Shown here: piece by piece, positions 35,885-49,107 of the stretch
Layout of the letters: each line of letters begins with the position of its first letter
How positions within the stretch are numbered: the stretch's first letter is position 1
NCBI GenBank assembly: GCA_037367405.1
Contig: JAZKJV010002946.1
Coordinates: 248,001 to 312,000 of the forward strand
Reading direction: 5' to 3'
DNA: 64,000 bases
DNA from: Ottelia alismoides
Lineage: Eukaryota; Streptophyta; Magnoliopsida; Alismatales; Hydrocharitaceae
The notes under the pieces: generated by a model
What the model saw: the letters and a program-made list of their open reading frames with translations, nothing else
Database searches by the model: none
What the model was told of the DNA's origin: nothing
Program-made: the position numbers and the translations under genes

Positions 35885-36846
35885 GTTTAAGCATGGTTAC
35901 CGAAAAGCAAGTCTCATTGCAAGCAATGTCTTCTCTTCCGGTGTGTAGCTTATGGCTACGAACCGAGCTTTGAAGGTCTCTACCTTTTCATTAGGTTCCC
36001 TCTTCTCTTGAAGATCCATTTACACTTTTATGAGTCTTACCCATATAGGTGGATCCTCGAGGGTTCATATACAACACTTGTATATGAAGTCTACTTTAGA
36101 CTTTATTGCTAATATCCATCTTTCCATGTCATGATCTTTAGGAGCTTCATTACATGAAGTCCGATCATTGTCTGACTTAATCGACACATGGAATACATCC
36201 TCAAACTCATTTGAAGAGGTATTAGTGTTTCATCTTTAATGTCCTTTAAGTTTCCGATTTAAGGAGCCTCATTATCTTCTCAAGATTAAATGAGTTCCTA
36301 CACTTCATTTTCATCTTGATTCTCAAGAGAGTCATCCTCTGAGAATCACATTCTCAGAGATGAGATCTTTTAAGAATCTCAAGGTCATAAAGTAGGTATC
36401 CAATACCATCCTTTATTTTCCTCATGAAGTAGCACTGTCAAGTGCAAGATTCCAGCTTACATGCATGGAACCTCATTAAGGATATATATTGTAGTCTCTA
36501 CTACACATATATACCAGGAAACTAAGAGGATAATTATGCTAAAATTCATCATTGATCAAATCATGTTACACATGATCCAATTGTATCTCCCTACAACTCC
36601 ATTGAGTTTAGGTTTGTTAGGAGGTTGAGATAGAAATGATATTCATATCTTCATAAGGTATTCTTTGAATTCATCTAATAGGTACTTGCTACCTTGGTTA
36701 GATCAAATTCATTTAATCTTCCTTCAAACTTTGGTTCTAAACTAAAATTGTGAAAGCTTTGAACATCTCAAAGGTTTCTCAGGTGAAGAGAAGAAATCTC
36801 ATATCATACATAATCATCAATAGATATCATATATCCATAATGTTTA

Positions 36847-37059
36847 CTATGATATAGATGATCTACATACATCAATATGTATGAGATCTTGAATACCTCG
36901 ACATCTAACACCATTCCCAGAGAAGGGTGTATTGGACATTTTACTTTGAATACAATATTCACAAGTACGTAAGATTTGAAATTTTAGACATTCTAAAGTT
37001 TCATATCTTACTAGTCTATTGATCAAATCAACTGACAAATGTCCAAGGCTTGATGCCAA
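36847..37059 (-). pseudogene. E2 Copia pre-integrase/integrase fragment
   Basis: Minus-strand frame of 70 codons: LGHLSVDLINRLVRYETLEC, then CEYCIQSKMSNTPF and DLIHIDVCRSS. These are the H..C..C zinc-finger box and the start of the integrase core that Copia proteins share. It integrates element DNA in active relatives; here it is an isolated piece between stops. The same segment is found on the + strand in copy E1 at about 53390-53580. Confidence 0.85.
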
Positions 37060-37424
37060 ATCATTGTCAAATGATCTTCATCCTCTTATTGATCTATCAA
37101 GGTTTAATTTTCAGTATTAGAAATCTTAATGAACCATCCATTAATTTTTCTAATTTTGTGAAATCCACTAGATGCTAGACTACTATCTGAAATATATCCA
37201 TCATAACTCTTTATGATAGTTCTATCTCAGAATTCATGTTTATTTCTGACATTTAGAAACAAACAATGAGGGTATTCTAATATCTAGGTCATAGAGACAT
37301 TCTCTAAGACTATGGGCTCTCCCACTGAGAATATGAAGTCTATCTATCCAACAGAGATTGCTACAACAATTACAGCAATATCCATGTAGATGACTACTAA
37401 ACCTTAAGATCAAATTTCTAATCT

Positions 37425-37442
37425 TCTAATATATATATATAA
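37425..37442. repeat. (AT)n microsatellite
   Basis: TATATATATATA run within the decayed E2 internal region. Confidence 0.7.
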
Positions 37443-40146
37443 GCAACCAATTGCAAATGTCATTAGAAGATTGGGATACAATTGTCAGACTTTATCTTAT
37501 CAAATAAGTAAGTCAAAGTCAATGATTATATGTAGATAATCCTGATGCTCTATCTGAGTCCTTCACTAAGGATTTTAGATAGACTTGATAGTCATACTAT
37601 CAACACATCAACTTATTGCAGTATTGGCATTCATCCAACTCTTTGGATGTCATATGAAAGTCACAGAAGTAGGTCAACTCTTTGACTTTCCTTCTTACTC
37701 GGGTCCGACCCATGCTTCCACTGCGCTCTCTTAATCTATAAACAACCATTGCTTAAGACTAAGGATCTCTTATGTTAAATTCAAAAGAATTCAATGTAAG
37801 AGCATTTCAACATTTATACATTTATACATGCTTCAGTAAATTCATATAATATGAATATTATGAAGCTTCATGAATGACTAGAGTATAGACAGTAGAATGA
37901 TGACACTCACCATATCTACATACATCTTAACTCTTATAGACTTAGGTTCAAGTAGGTGTTCAAACATTTTGAATACATCATATCTTTCGAGGCAACATTT
38001 TGCATAATGCAGAGAACCATGTCATTCATGATTCAATGTCTAGAGCTCATATGTATGCCAAAATATCTTCTTTTATTTTATAAGGATTATTTGACAATTA
38101 CGATCATCATCGACATGTCACTTCCAAAGTACACTCGATGGAAGATCAAGACTATAGAGACATACGAACCCTAAGGTGATGTCTGATTGTCTTATTTAAT
38201 TGTCATTCCTCATTATGTTGAGGAAACTTGCACATTGCAACCACATACATTATGTGTCCAATTGCAAGTACAATATCTGGAGCATGAGTCCAATCCATGA
38301 TATTTTACTGGTTATTATTGAGTATAATATTGAGTGGGTTTAATGAATGATTATCTGAAATAAGAAATTTGCATAAGGGTATATATAATATATATATACA
38401 TATTTTACTTTGATTTAGGAATTTTTATATCAAAGTTGTCTTGACTTGTCAACACTAAAAGTTCATTCCCTTAATCACTTTCAATGTAAGAGATATTCTT
38501 ACCATTATATCTCTAGCAAGATCTGGGATCTCCTTTCCTATCTTTGTCACATCCCAATAATATGAGAACTTGCGACTTCGATAAAAAGAAGCGAGAACAC
38601 ATTCCGCCTTGCAAGTCCAACTTGCATTCCCAATTCGGTCTTTAACACCCAGTCCCACCACCCCTAAGATGATGTTGACCCGTTGCTAATTGAACCAACC
38701 GTCAACAGGATTAGAACTCGCTATGCGCAATCCAATATCGCCCCAATAATATGAGGACTCGATATTGGGGTCACTACGCATACGACCTTACTCTTTCGAG
38801 AAGCAAAGAACCCGATCCAATTAAATCATATATAGGATCTGTCACTTCGGACATGTGTCTCCTATATACAACAACTGGCGACGGAATCCTTCGCCTTGAC
38901 GGGAGACCATGGATGTCACTTATGTGATCCTCCACCTCATATTCAAATTGTAATTAATTATTGTGAATCATATTCACATAATTAATTCTTCCAAGGGAAA
39001 TACACATCTATTCATAATAGAGTGTTATTGGATATAATTGATTTAATCACATTATATTAATCATCAATCCAATCATTAATCAACAAACTTGATTTTATTT
39101 TACTTGAATAGTAGGTATAATCTCAAAGTATGTATTATTCGAATTTTAATAATTAGAAAAATACACTCTGACTTCTCCGGCATTATACAGTCCCTGCCCG
39201 CTCTCATGGCCAATACCGACGAGAGTGGGACGGACCACATACGTTGCAACCCGCGACCCCAATGCTCTCCGACTAGGCACCATATCCGCCTCGGGAAAGG
39301 ATAATACCAGACAGATCATAATGTACTTTGAGATGCTCATCGGTTTTTCAACCGAAATTATACCATATAATATACATCAAAACAATTTTGATTATATTAT
39401 AAGGAGATTTGCTAAACAAATCCCCAATCCTATTCAAGCAAGAGGGGTTTTCATGTAAATATTGTCCTATAACTATTGTAGGATAAACTATGGTTTTTCA
39501 TGAGATCAATGTTTGTTGATGAACCAATGATCAAGATCTATTATCTCATCATTGTGGTTTAGGCAAATGTCATTCAATGAAATAATTATCTCTTTAAATA
39601 TTTCACAAATATTTATCGCTAATTATTCCAGAAAATTAACAATTAATTTTCATCATGATAATTGAATGAATTATCACAAGGTTCAAGATGAAAAAATGTT
39701 AATTTCCAGCAGTGACCCCCAATCACTAAAATTAACTTATCTTGATCAATTTAAATCCAAAAAATGCAAACTCAGTTTCCAAAGATTTCCTATTTGATTT
39801 ATTAAAGAAGTGATAATTCACGCATTTCGAAGCAGATTAAAACCGTAATTATCTCATTAATCACGTTTTAATCCGCAGTTCTCGCAACAGTGAATATAAG
39901 CATATTCAAAAAGCCATATCTTGAGCAAATGAAGTCCAAATTTCACAAACTCAAATCCTATGATTTTTTTAATTAATAGGGAAGTAAATCCAATTGAAAA
40001 TTTCGTGTTTAAACATTTTAAACAGTACTGAAAAATTCAATTAGACAGAGGTGCGAAAATTGAAATGCAGTAAAAATTTCGCAACCCAGTCAAGAACCAA
40101 ATCGCCTAAGGTCTATGGATCATATCCAAAACCTTATTCAACCTAT

Positions 40147-40159
40147 GGCTCTGATACCA
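40147..40159 (-). other. E2 primer-binding site
   Basis: The minus strand reads TGGTATCAGAGCC, an exact match to the common plant initiator-methionine tRNA complement, two bases inside the LTR end. Confidence 0.9.
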
Positions 40160-40161
40160 CT

Positions 40162-42656
40162 TGAAGGATATTGAGTATCCTTAAGCACATCACGGAAGCG
40201 TGTCGATCACATCGTATGCAATCAGAGCAACTAGTCGCACTAGTCACTAGATGCGACGGAAATTAAAACTTTTAAATCTAAAGATGAAACCACATGATCA
40301 CGAGAACACTTCTCGGATCGTTTCATAAAACCACAAAGTATAAGGAATACCTCTTGAAGCGTGGTTGCGATCGTGAGATCCCAAACAAGAGATCCTCCTG
40401 TCTTAAGTCCGATCCACGAAGAACGCACTTGCGGGCGCGATGATGAGTCACGTTCCTCCTGCTCGATGAAGATCCAAGCGATGGATCCTCTGATTTCGTC
40501 AAGCGAAATCCGTCGTCTTCTTTTAGAGTAAGCAACTCCAAAGAAGAAAGAGATCCATGAGTCATCGAAGGCGAAGGCAAGATGCTCTCCTCCTCAATAC
40601 ACAAAGTGGACGACCACTTGAAATTGAGAGAGAGAGAGAGAGAGCCTAGTCGAGAATGAGAGAGAGAGAGAGAGAGAGTTGTAACCTTGTACAACTCTTG
40701 ATGATGTATCTTGGAAGGCTACCCTAGCCCTCCTTTTATATTAGTTTAGGATACAATGGATCTCAATCCATGGGACACATGGATCCAACGGCCAGGCTTG
40801 GTCCATGTAAAATCAATGGCTATAATTATTGTTGGTTAAAACCAACAACATTTATTTATGATTAAATTAAATATATGTTGCAACATTATCAACACATTTT
40901 TAATTCAATATAAATAAGTTAGTTGAGAGATTAATCATCATAATAACATGGAGATAATATTGCCTCCTAAAAACAAGGGGCTTTGTTTCTCCTTTTTATT
41001 ATATTACATTATCTCTCAATTATCACAAAAATATCCACCAAATTAACTCCCAATTAATTTGTGAATATTTCAATTATGCCATTGAAAATTATGTGAATCA
41101 AATTCACAATCCAAACTAATTTGTAAATTACATTTCTAATTAATGAATTAGTTAATGTGAATCCAATCCACACTATTAATTAACAAATGTTATTTACATA
41201 GATTCTCTCTTCAATATATGTATTATATATCATATTTATAATGCACATATATCATGGATAGTATTATCCACATTCTCTAATCCTTGATAATTAAATCCCA
41301 TTTAATTATCTTAGGTAATAATTCTCACAATAAGAATCTCATTCATATTATGCTTGATAATTAAATCTCATTTAATCATCAAGTCCTTCTTGCTTGGATA
41401 TGCATTTCATCAAATGAATTATTCTTGAACCCTTTCAAGAATAATGTGCTTTCTCCGTAGATACTTGTAGATAAGGACAGGGCGATTGTATTGTTCCACG
41501 TATAGTGACTTGGATGTTGAGATCTCATCTCAAATCCAGATCTTACGAACCTCCCACAGATGCTTGATTAAATCAAGACCGCAAATCTAATCTTCTCATT
41601 ACATCTGAATCTCATTCAGACCAATGTCAAATATTTGGACTAAGATCAGATTGCTTCTCTACTGAGAGGAGTCACTAAAATCCAGACCTGTTTCATTACT
41701 CCCTCGGAATGGAAGCGTCATGGATATACAATCGTTTATGATGACATCACCCTCAGGTATTCCCAATACATGTACATCCTGCATACTGGAAGACCCATGG
41801 TAAACCCGAAGATCAAGATCAATTTTACACTGTCTTCTTCAGGGTTTGATCACTAAGTTTCTCATTTGATCATTGGGATTTGGTATCGATCATATACTTT
41901 CCAAAAGCATATATCATACCTAGGTCTTGATCATATACTTTCCAAAAGTATATATCAAACCTACAAATTCAGTCAAGCTTCTAAAGCGAGACGACCGTGC
42001 ACGGAATTTGATACTTCCCAATATCTCATAAGTGAGCTCTTCAGGTTCAGTAGTGAACCTGTATGATCCCTTTGAGAGATCGTATTACTCATATGCCCTT
42101 ATATGCACACCAACGCGCCAGTGTATAGACCTTGGTTAGGTCATCAACCTATTGGTCTGTCAAATGTACATACTCAGACATATAGCAATACATCTGTCTC
42201 CGGTCAGAGGATGCGTGCCTATGCTGTAACAGCATTCAACATAGGACTTAGGTTATCTCTATCTCGTTAAGTCTACTCTTTGACCTTACTAATCTGACAC
42301 CTCTGAATCTCTATTCCTATGCAGAGGACCTGCATCAAGAGGTCGGTCAGATATCAGCCTATGCGAGAAAAGGATTGCCATCTCCTACTCAGGTTGGAGA
42401 TCACATCTTAACAATCATTTGACAGTGCTTGATGAGTCCTCAATCTAACTCTTTAGATATTCATCCAAGCATCAGCCTCTATGATTCAATAATTGAATCA
42501 ACAGCTGTATGATCATTAAAATAGCCATGGTACATAACCCTAACTGTACAGAGGGACCTATTATGTAAATTATTTATTCTTCATTTCAGATCAGGGAATG
42601 ATATGTGCAATAACATTTTTTGCATAATGGCTCACCGTGGGCTCACATGTCCAACA
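40162..42656 (-). repeat. E2 5' LTR, right copy, 2.5 kb
   Basis: Minus strand TGTTGGACATGTGAGCCC to CCTTCA. Same TATA box (about 40731-40740, minus strand) and (GA)n leader as the left copy. It abuts the truncated E1 LTR at 42657. Confidence 0.9.
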
Positions 42657-43986
42657 GATCTCAACGGAGAAAGCACATTGTTCTTGAAAGAGTTCACTTA
42701 ATTCTATGTTGGTAATATATCTAAGCATTGGAGAGTTTGATAACTAAATGTAGTTTAATTATCATGAGTAATGTGAATATGATTCATATTAAGAAGGGTC
42801 ATCTGAGATAATTAAATATGATTAACATATCAAAGATATGATTAATGTGGACATCGTTATCCATAAAAATCATAAATATTATAAATATGATTTATAATAT
42901 GTTAGGGAGATTTAATTATGAATAGGATCTACGAATTAAATATTGTTGTGAATTGGATTCACATTTTACAATTGATTGTAAATGCAATTTATATTTTATA
43001 GGGTGGTTGAATTTGATTCACAATTGTCAATGGCTCCTTTGCAATTGTCACAAATAATTTACAAATTATTTGATAATATTTTATAGATAAATAATTCAAT
43101 GAATAATGATTTAGTGTAATAATATTACATTAAATGGTGATTGGAGAGATATTTTTCTCTCTCCAATCCACCTTGAAGGTCGACCATGGTAGATAGGGAA
43201 GGATGCTATCTCCTTTCCCCTCACATGAAAGGTGGCTCTTTAGTCCGATTTTATTCACGAGAATCTTTTTGATTTAATTGAAATTAAATATGTTGAATAT
43301 TATTTTGACTTATTTATTTTTTAATTAACTAATTGTTGTTGGAAATTGTTGCAACAAATCTCAACTATTGATTTGAATTAGGAGTGCATCTCCACCATCC
43401 TATATGCTATAAAAGAAAGGACAACCCTAGCTTTTTCAAAAGCACAACTATTGTAGCAAAGGTTGATGCACCAAATCTCTCTCTCTCTCTTCTTATTACG
43501 CATGTTTAGGGCTCCTTATCTCTCAATTAAAATGGTCGTCCATTTTTATTGTTGAGAGCTTCGCTGTCACCATATTACCATTGTGTCGCGGGATCAACTG
43601 CTCGAGGACCTCTACCTTTTTCGATGCTTCATGCTCGTGAGGAAGGCTACGAATTTCGTGAGATGAAATCAGAAGGTTCTATGCTCGGATCGTCAACTCA
43701 GATTGCAGGAAGCATGCGTCTCATCCATGCACCTGCAAGTGCATCCTTCATTGGATCGGGCTTACGACAGGAGGTCTCTTCGTTTAGAGACATGTGATTG
43801 CAAACACGCTTCAAGAAGTAACCTGCTTACTCATTAGTTATAAAGGTTCTCATATCATGTGGTTTCATCTTGTTTAAAAAATTTTAATTTCCATTACCCG
43901 AGCAACTAGCATGACTAGTCGTTCTTAGTCACATACGATGCAATCTACGCTTCCGTGATGCACTATGTCCTAAAATATGGTCTTCA
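42657..43986 (+). repeat. Copy E1: second part of 5' LTR
   Basis: Parallels the complement of the E2 LTR from ACGGAGAAAGCACAT to the LTR end GTCTTCA. A TATA box TATAAAAG lies at 43409, and a CT-rich leader follows. With 30398-31004 and about 570 lost bases this makes a 2.5-kb LTR, the same size as in E2. It is clearly more diverged than the two E2 LTRs are from each other. The frame at 43549-43797 is LTR leader sequence. Confidence 0.8.
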
Positions 43987-43988
43987 AG

Positions 43989-44001
43989 TGGTATCAGTAC
44001 C
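43989..44001 (+). other. E1 primer-binding site
   Basis: TGGTATCAGTACC, two bases after the LTR end, with two changes from the E2 site. Confidence 0.8.
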
Positions 44002-45765
44002 TTGGTCAAAGGTATTGGATGTGATCCAAACCCCAAGGGAACAAGATTTTGTATATCCGTTGCGCGAGGACTCGTAGTTTTGCATATGATGCATGTTTCG
44101 AATTATTTTTCGTTAAAACGAAAAGCTACTATCATTATTTTGGATTATTTTTTTCGATAATAAAATGTATCTAGCTTAAATTAGTAGCAAATGGTTGCAA
44201 CAAAGGTGCATAAAGTAAGATTCGAAAAGTTCTCGCATTGACCTTATTTTTATATGTATTCATGGATCTGTAATAATTTGATTTTTGCTTATTGTTTTCC
44301 AGTCATGAGACATGAAATAAACACTCTAATTAAATAGAGAATTTTACCACCAAATCAATTGAATTTATTTCACGCGATTACGACTCTGTTTTCCCTAGAT
44401 ATTCCATATTTAGTGGAGATTAGTCGAATGATGATTGGATTATCACGATTACTTTCTTAATTTGTTTATCATTCAATGTTAGTCAAGGAAATTATGAATT
44501 TACCATGATTAAATTGATTCTTAATATTTATGGAAATATTTGATTAAACATCGATCACCATTTAATGAGTGTTTCATGCCGAAACCCTAATTTAACCTAC
44601 AATAGTTGTGGGCCGACGTTTAAATGCAAAACATATTTGCTTGATATGAATATAAATTTAGGATCCGAAAATTATTTTAAGATGCCTAAGATTTTGAGAG
44701 ATTACTATATTGTGTAATGTCACTCATGAAAGGAATGATCGATAAAACCACAAGTATATTGGTCCAATGATTATTATTTTTGAGGCATTATGGTGATGAT
44801 GTCTAGGTCATGGATATACTAATGGGTAACTTAATTGGCACCCTTCGACATATTTGACTGTCTAACCTGGCTTGATCCATTTCGATGAAAGAGTAATATG
44901 AGTAAGCCAAGTTGTCTCTGATTATTAAAACTCAAGAAAAATACGTACTTGTGAGAGATAACACTATATAATAATATCAAGAAAAATCTTAATTATTTGT
45001 GGATTGATTAGTTGGATTGATAATTGATTTAATGTAATTAAATGAAGTAGATTCAATTAAAATATATACTTTATTATGAACATAGATGCAATTCCCTTGG
45101 AAGAATTAATTGTGTGAATATGATTCATAATGATTAACTAAATTTGAATGGGATATGAAGGTTCATATAAATGACATCCATGGTCTCCCATCAAGGTGAA
45201 GGGTTCCATCATCATGGATTGTAAGAAGGAGACATCTATCCGAGGTGATAGCTCCTACATATAAGTGCGCATGGATCAAGCTCTTTGCTTATAGAAAGAG
45301 TAATGTTGTATGTATAGTGACCCCAATATTGATTCCTCATATTATTGAGGAGGTATTGGATTGCATATAGTGAGTACTATTCATGTTGATAGTTGATTCA
45401 ATTAACAATGAGTCAACATCACCTTAGGGGTGGTGGGCTCGGGTGTTAAAGGCCAATTGGAAAATGCAAGTTGGACTTGCAAGGTGGAATGAGTTCTTGC
45501 TTCTTTTTATCTGAGTTGCAATTTATCATATTATTGGGATATAACAAAGGTAAAAATGAGATCCTGATATTGCAAGAGATATAATGGTAAGTATAACTCT
45601 CGCTTTGAAAATGAATAAGGAAATGAACTTTTAGAGTTTAAAACGCAAGACAACTTTGATATTAATATCTTTAATCAACATAAAATATATTTATGCAAAT
45701 TATCTTATTTCAGATAGCCTTCATTAAACCCACTCAAAACTATACTCAATCATAACTAGTATGCA
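44002..45765 (+). mobile_element. E1 internal region, first part (leader and gag zone)
   Basis: Runs parallel to the complement of E2 between about 40140 and 38300. Clear landmarks are TTAGGGGTGGTGGG, GCAAGTTGGACTTGCAAGG and AGAGATATAATGGTAAG. There is no surviving open frame. It is cut at about 45765 by the gypsy element and resumes at about 52808. Confidence 0.75.
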
Positions 45766-46419
45766 TCACCCCCCTATACTTAGGGTAAAAGAGCCCTAAG
45801 TATGAGCAACAACAGAAGTGATGAAACATAACAAAGAAAGAGCACTCAACTCGTCCACTTCTCCTATACTTAGGACAAAGTGTGTTATAAGTAAGGCAAA
45901 CACATAGAACGAGGTGGATGAGGGGAATGGTAGATGGAATGAAATGAACGAAAGTGGATATACAAAGTGGAGGCTATATAGAAATCAAGAAGGTAGAAAT
46001 CACACCTTCTTGCGTGACAGCAGAGGAACATATCAAATAAGGTGCAAGTCGATGTCAGGGTCATCATCTGACTCAAATCAATTAGGATCGATAGTGTATA
46101 GATCCTCAATAGTCTCAAAGCGAAAAGGAACGAACTCATCAATGGAAGTCGTATGGTCATGTTCGGCCTGGGAAGTCTCTCCTAAGTCTGCCCTCTGCAC
46201 TAAGGTGTCTATGATGTAAATACCATAGATGTCATCAACACATCACCACTCACAAGAAGTGAGAACTCCAAGGTCTATGATATCCGAATATTCCTCCTTG
46301 AATAGGAATTCTTTGGTCTCAATAGCATCCATGTTAAAACAAACCTCTCTGATATCAGCAAATAGGTCATAGTCCTCGGGGTCGGCTGACACATGTATGC
46401 TATCATCAGATGCAGGTCT

Positions 46420-46863
46420 CTGGTTCGTGGTGAATGCAGTAATCAGGACACTCTCGTTGTCAGAATGAAAGCGTATCTCTCCATATTCATAATCAATAAT
46501 GGCGCTCGTAATGGCGAGAAAGGGTCATCCTAGGATAATTGGAGTGCACTCCAGGGGGTGGAGGTCTCCATTGGCAATATAACAAAATAAACAGTGAAGC
46601 TCATGCACTGGATCTGCATGAAGATGTTCTCAAGAATACCCCTCAGTCTCTTTATTGATCCATCAATGAATTGACAAATCATCATTGAGAGGCCCAAGAT
46701 TAAGAGACTGAACAAGCGATAAGGGTATTATGTTAATCGATGCATCTCCATCAAGGATATTATGATCATACATGTGGTCAGAAATGAAACATCTCATGAG
46801 GGGTATACTAGTGTCCCCTTTCATAGTGGGCAAATAGTGGGTGATGGCATGGGCAGTGGTCAT
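46420..46863 (-). pseudogene. Gypsy aspartic protease
   Basis: Minus-strand reading: TMKGDTSIPLMRCFISDH, then ILDGDASINIIPLSLVQSLN, where the usual D-S/T-G active site is DGD-A, then after a frame change IDGSIKRLRGILENIFMQ and IILG-PFLAITSAIID. This order is typical of the Athila/Tat protease. In active relatives it matures Gag-Pol. Here it is broken by at least one frame change, and the active-site triad is altered. Confidence 0.8.
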
Positions 46864-47197
46864 GGTGAGAAGGTGTCACTCGATTTTGCATCGTCGCTTT
46901 CTCAACTGGTTCATGGCCTGGAAAAGTGGGGCTTCAATAATATCCTGGATGGCCGCCACCACTTCAGGGTTGGACAATATTTTTTTTTAAGATTTTCAAT
47001 CTCTTCCATACAAGGGAAGAAATCAAATTCATCATCTACACAAGGATGACTAAGAGCAGTATGTACGGTGTCATCCTTGGGGGTGAAAAAGGTCGGAATT
47101 GTGGTGAATGTAGGTGTGGGAAGATGATGTGGCATTGGTCCTCTCTCCTCGCAAACCAACCCGACTTGGTATCTACCATTATTATCTTTTTATATTT

Positions 47198-49080
47198 TTA
47201 TATTTTCCTCATTTTTTGTATTTTGGACGATTGCAAGCTCTCATAGGTATCCCCTAGTGAATTCATGACATAGGAAAGTGAAACATTAGCATGACTCTTA
47301 TCTATACTAGTGAGGTCATCTATCCTCATCTTCATCTGCTCCACTACCTGGGTTAAGTACTCAAGATTGGTGTCCATGAGAGGTGACTCCAATAGTTTAG
47401 TATCGGGCGGGTGAGATGGTGGCAAATGTGATGGTAGTGGTGGGTAAAAATTAAAATCAGATGCCTAGAACTATGGATAAGGCGAGTACAAAAATAAAAA
47501 TCAGGAGCAGAATCCTCCTGATAAAATGGAGGTGGATTGACGGGGAGTAAGAAGGATATGCAAAGTTCGTATAAAAATAACTCCAGTCAGTCGTCTCCGG
47601 AACAAAAGACGGAGAACGAGAGATCACAAAGGTCAAGTCAAGATATGCAAGAAAAAGTGCAAATGCACAGAGTAGATCGAGTGTGCATACAAATAAACAC
47701 AAATAACAACAAACAACCCCCTTAATTCACCAACTCAACACATTGATGATCGTGAAAGTTCGTTCTTTTTATCTTGTCAAATTTTAGAGTTAGGTGAGAA
47801 AATAAATATTTACAAGCTCACATATGTAGTCACCTAGATTGGTTGTGTTCTAGTGGGTAGATAATAACTACTAGAATATCAGAACCACTTCGTCTATAGT
47901 CAGAGGCAAGTGCTTCCAGCAATAGCATGGCCCAAGAGCCATTCCAAGCATTTAAGGCACAAGTTCAAGGTTGTGGGCTCTATTCCTTATGTATATGTGC
48001 ATCTCTCAGTCTGAATGCAACCTGATACAAGGAGGGGGTTACTCTCCTCAAAACAATAATATGTCATTTACCTTTATTTTAGGGTTGAGTAAAGTTAACA
48101 ATCCCAATTTTATTATTATCACTTTTTGGATGTTTTTGAATGCACAAATCATATTAAGGTTCCAACTTCTTTACATCTTATGTGATCAAAATCAAAGAGA
48201 AAGAGTGGAAAAGCAATGCAAACCTAGATTAATTATGTGCGCTCAGATAGGTGGTGCTTACCTTGCCTCCAGCTCTCTTTGTGCAGGATGCTAGACAGGA
48301 ATTAAGACCTAAACTATACGCAGATGCAAGTCGATGAAAGCGCCCTAAAACATGAAGTGCTATTAGCGTGAAGAATCAATAGCAAAATATTAGAAAAGAA
48401 ACCTAGAGTCTAATCGTGGAGACTTCTCGGTGCCCGCCACAACGGGTCTTGCAAGCGTTGTTTGGAGTCTCTCGCGGTGCGCTGTTTCTAATCCAAATAG
48501 TCAACAATTAATTTGATTTAGGTCCAAGTAAGAAACTATAGGTACATGCCATTCATTAGGACTTTGAAATTATTCTATCAATCAAGAAATTCCTAGGCTA
48601 TGGCTCAATCACACAAGACAAACGAAAATAAAGTTGAAAAATCAGAATGCGTGAAACGAAGAAAAGAAAAGCGAGAAAACAACGGAAAATTTGATGAGGC
48701 TCTCAGATGAATAGACACTCAAGTAATGGACCTTGTTAGTGTGGCAGTGCTAAAGTCCAAATTATTAAAAAATATTTTACAAAAATAAAAGGAAAACTCT
48801 TCTCACAAAATAAAATAAAAATAGCTAAGTATGCTGCTCTTCTCTTCTCTCTTTACTTCTCTCTCCTATTCTCTCCTGGTCAGCTCGCAGCTAGAAGAGC
48901 CTACCTCCTCGCAGCTCAGGTGCGTCCACCTTCTAGGAAATGACCGCCACCACGCAATCCCTCAAAGAAAGGTCAACAAAGTTAAATGGGTAAGAACAGA
49001 TCAAATAATTATCAAAATTACAGAGCAGAAATAAAGTAAAAATAATGTGCAAGCTATATATAGCAAAAGTGCTACGTTAT
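47198..49080 (-). pseudogene. Gypsy gag zone, broken
   Basis: Lies between the primer-binding site and the protease. Short minus-strand frames (47198-47425 and 47457-47702) are separated by stops, and no recognisable gag motif survives, so the call rests on position. Confidence 0.45.
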
Positions 49081-49082
49081 TT

Positions 49083-49106
49083 GTTGCTCCCCGACAACGA
49101 CGCTAT
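49083..49106 (-). other. Gypsy primer-binding site
   Basis: The minus strand reads AATAGCGTCGTTGTCGGGGA then GCAAC, a decayed version of the TGGCGCCGTTGCCGGGGA site shared by Athila and Tat elements. Confidence 0.7.
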
Positions 49107-49107
49107 T

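Larger units (their letters stand above)
34133..40161 (-). mobile_element. E2 internal region, Ty1/copia, decayed
   Basis: Bounded on the right by the primer-binding site (40147-40159) and on the left by a purine tract next to the LTR (minus strand GTGGGAGAC). It is about 6.0 kb, or 5.4 kb without the inserted TRIM. The pre-integrase and integrase start at 36847-37059 identify it as Copia. Other gag-pol parts are too broken to delimit, and no long open frame survives. The segment 37600-39520 has a homologous, inverted counterpart in copy E1 (44002-45765 and 52808-53000). Confidence 0.8.

Noticed and set aside
31005..42656. Direct repeats that might suggest a CRISPR-like or satellite array
   Set aside because: Only two units of 3.1 kb with LTR landmarks; no short repeat-spacer pattern anywhere in the window.
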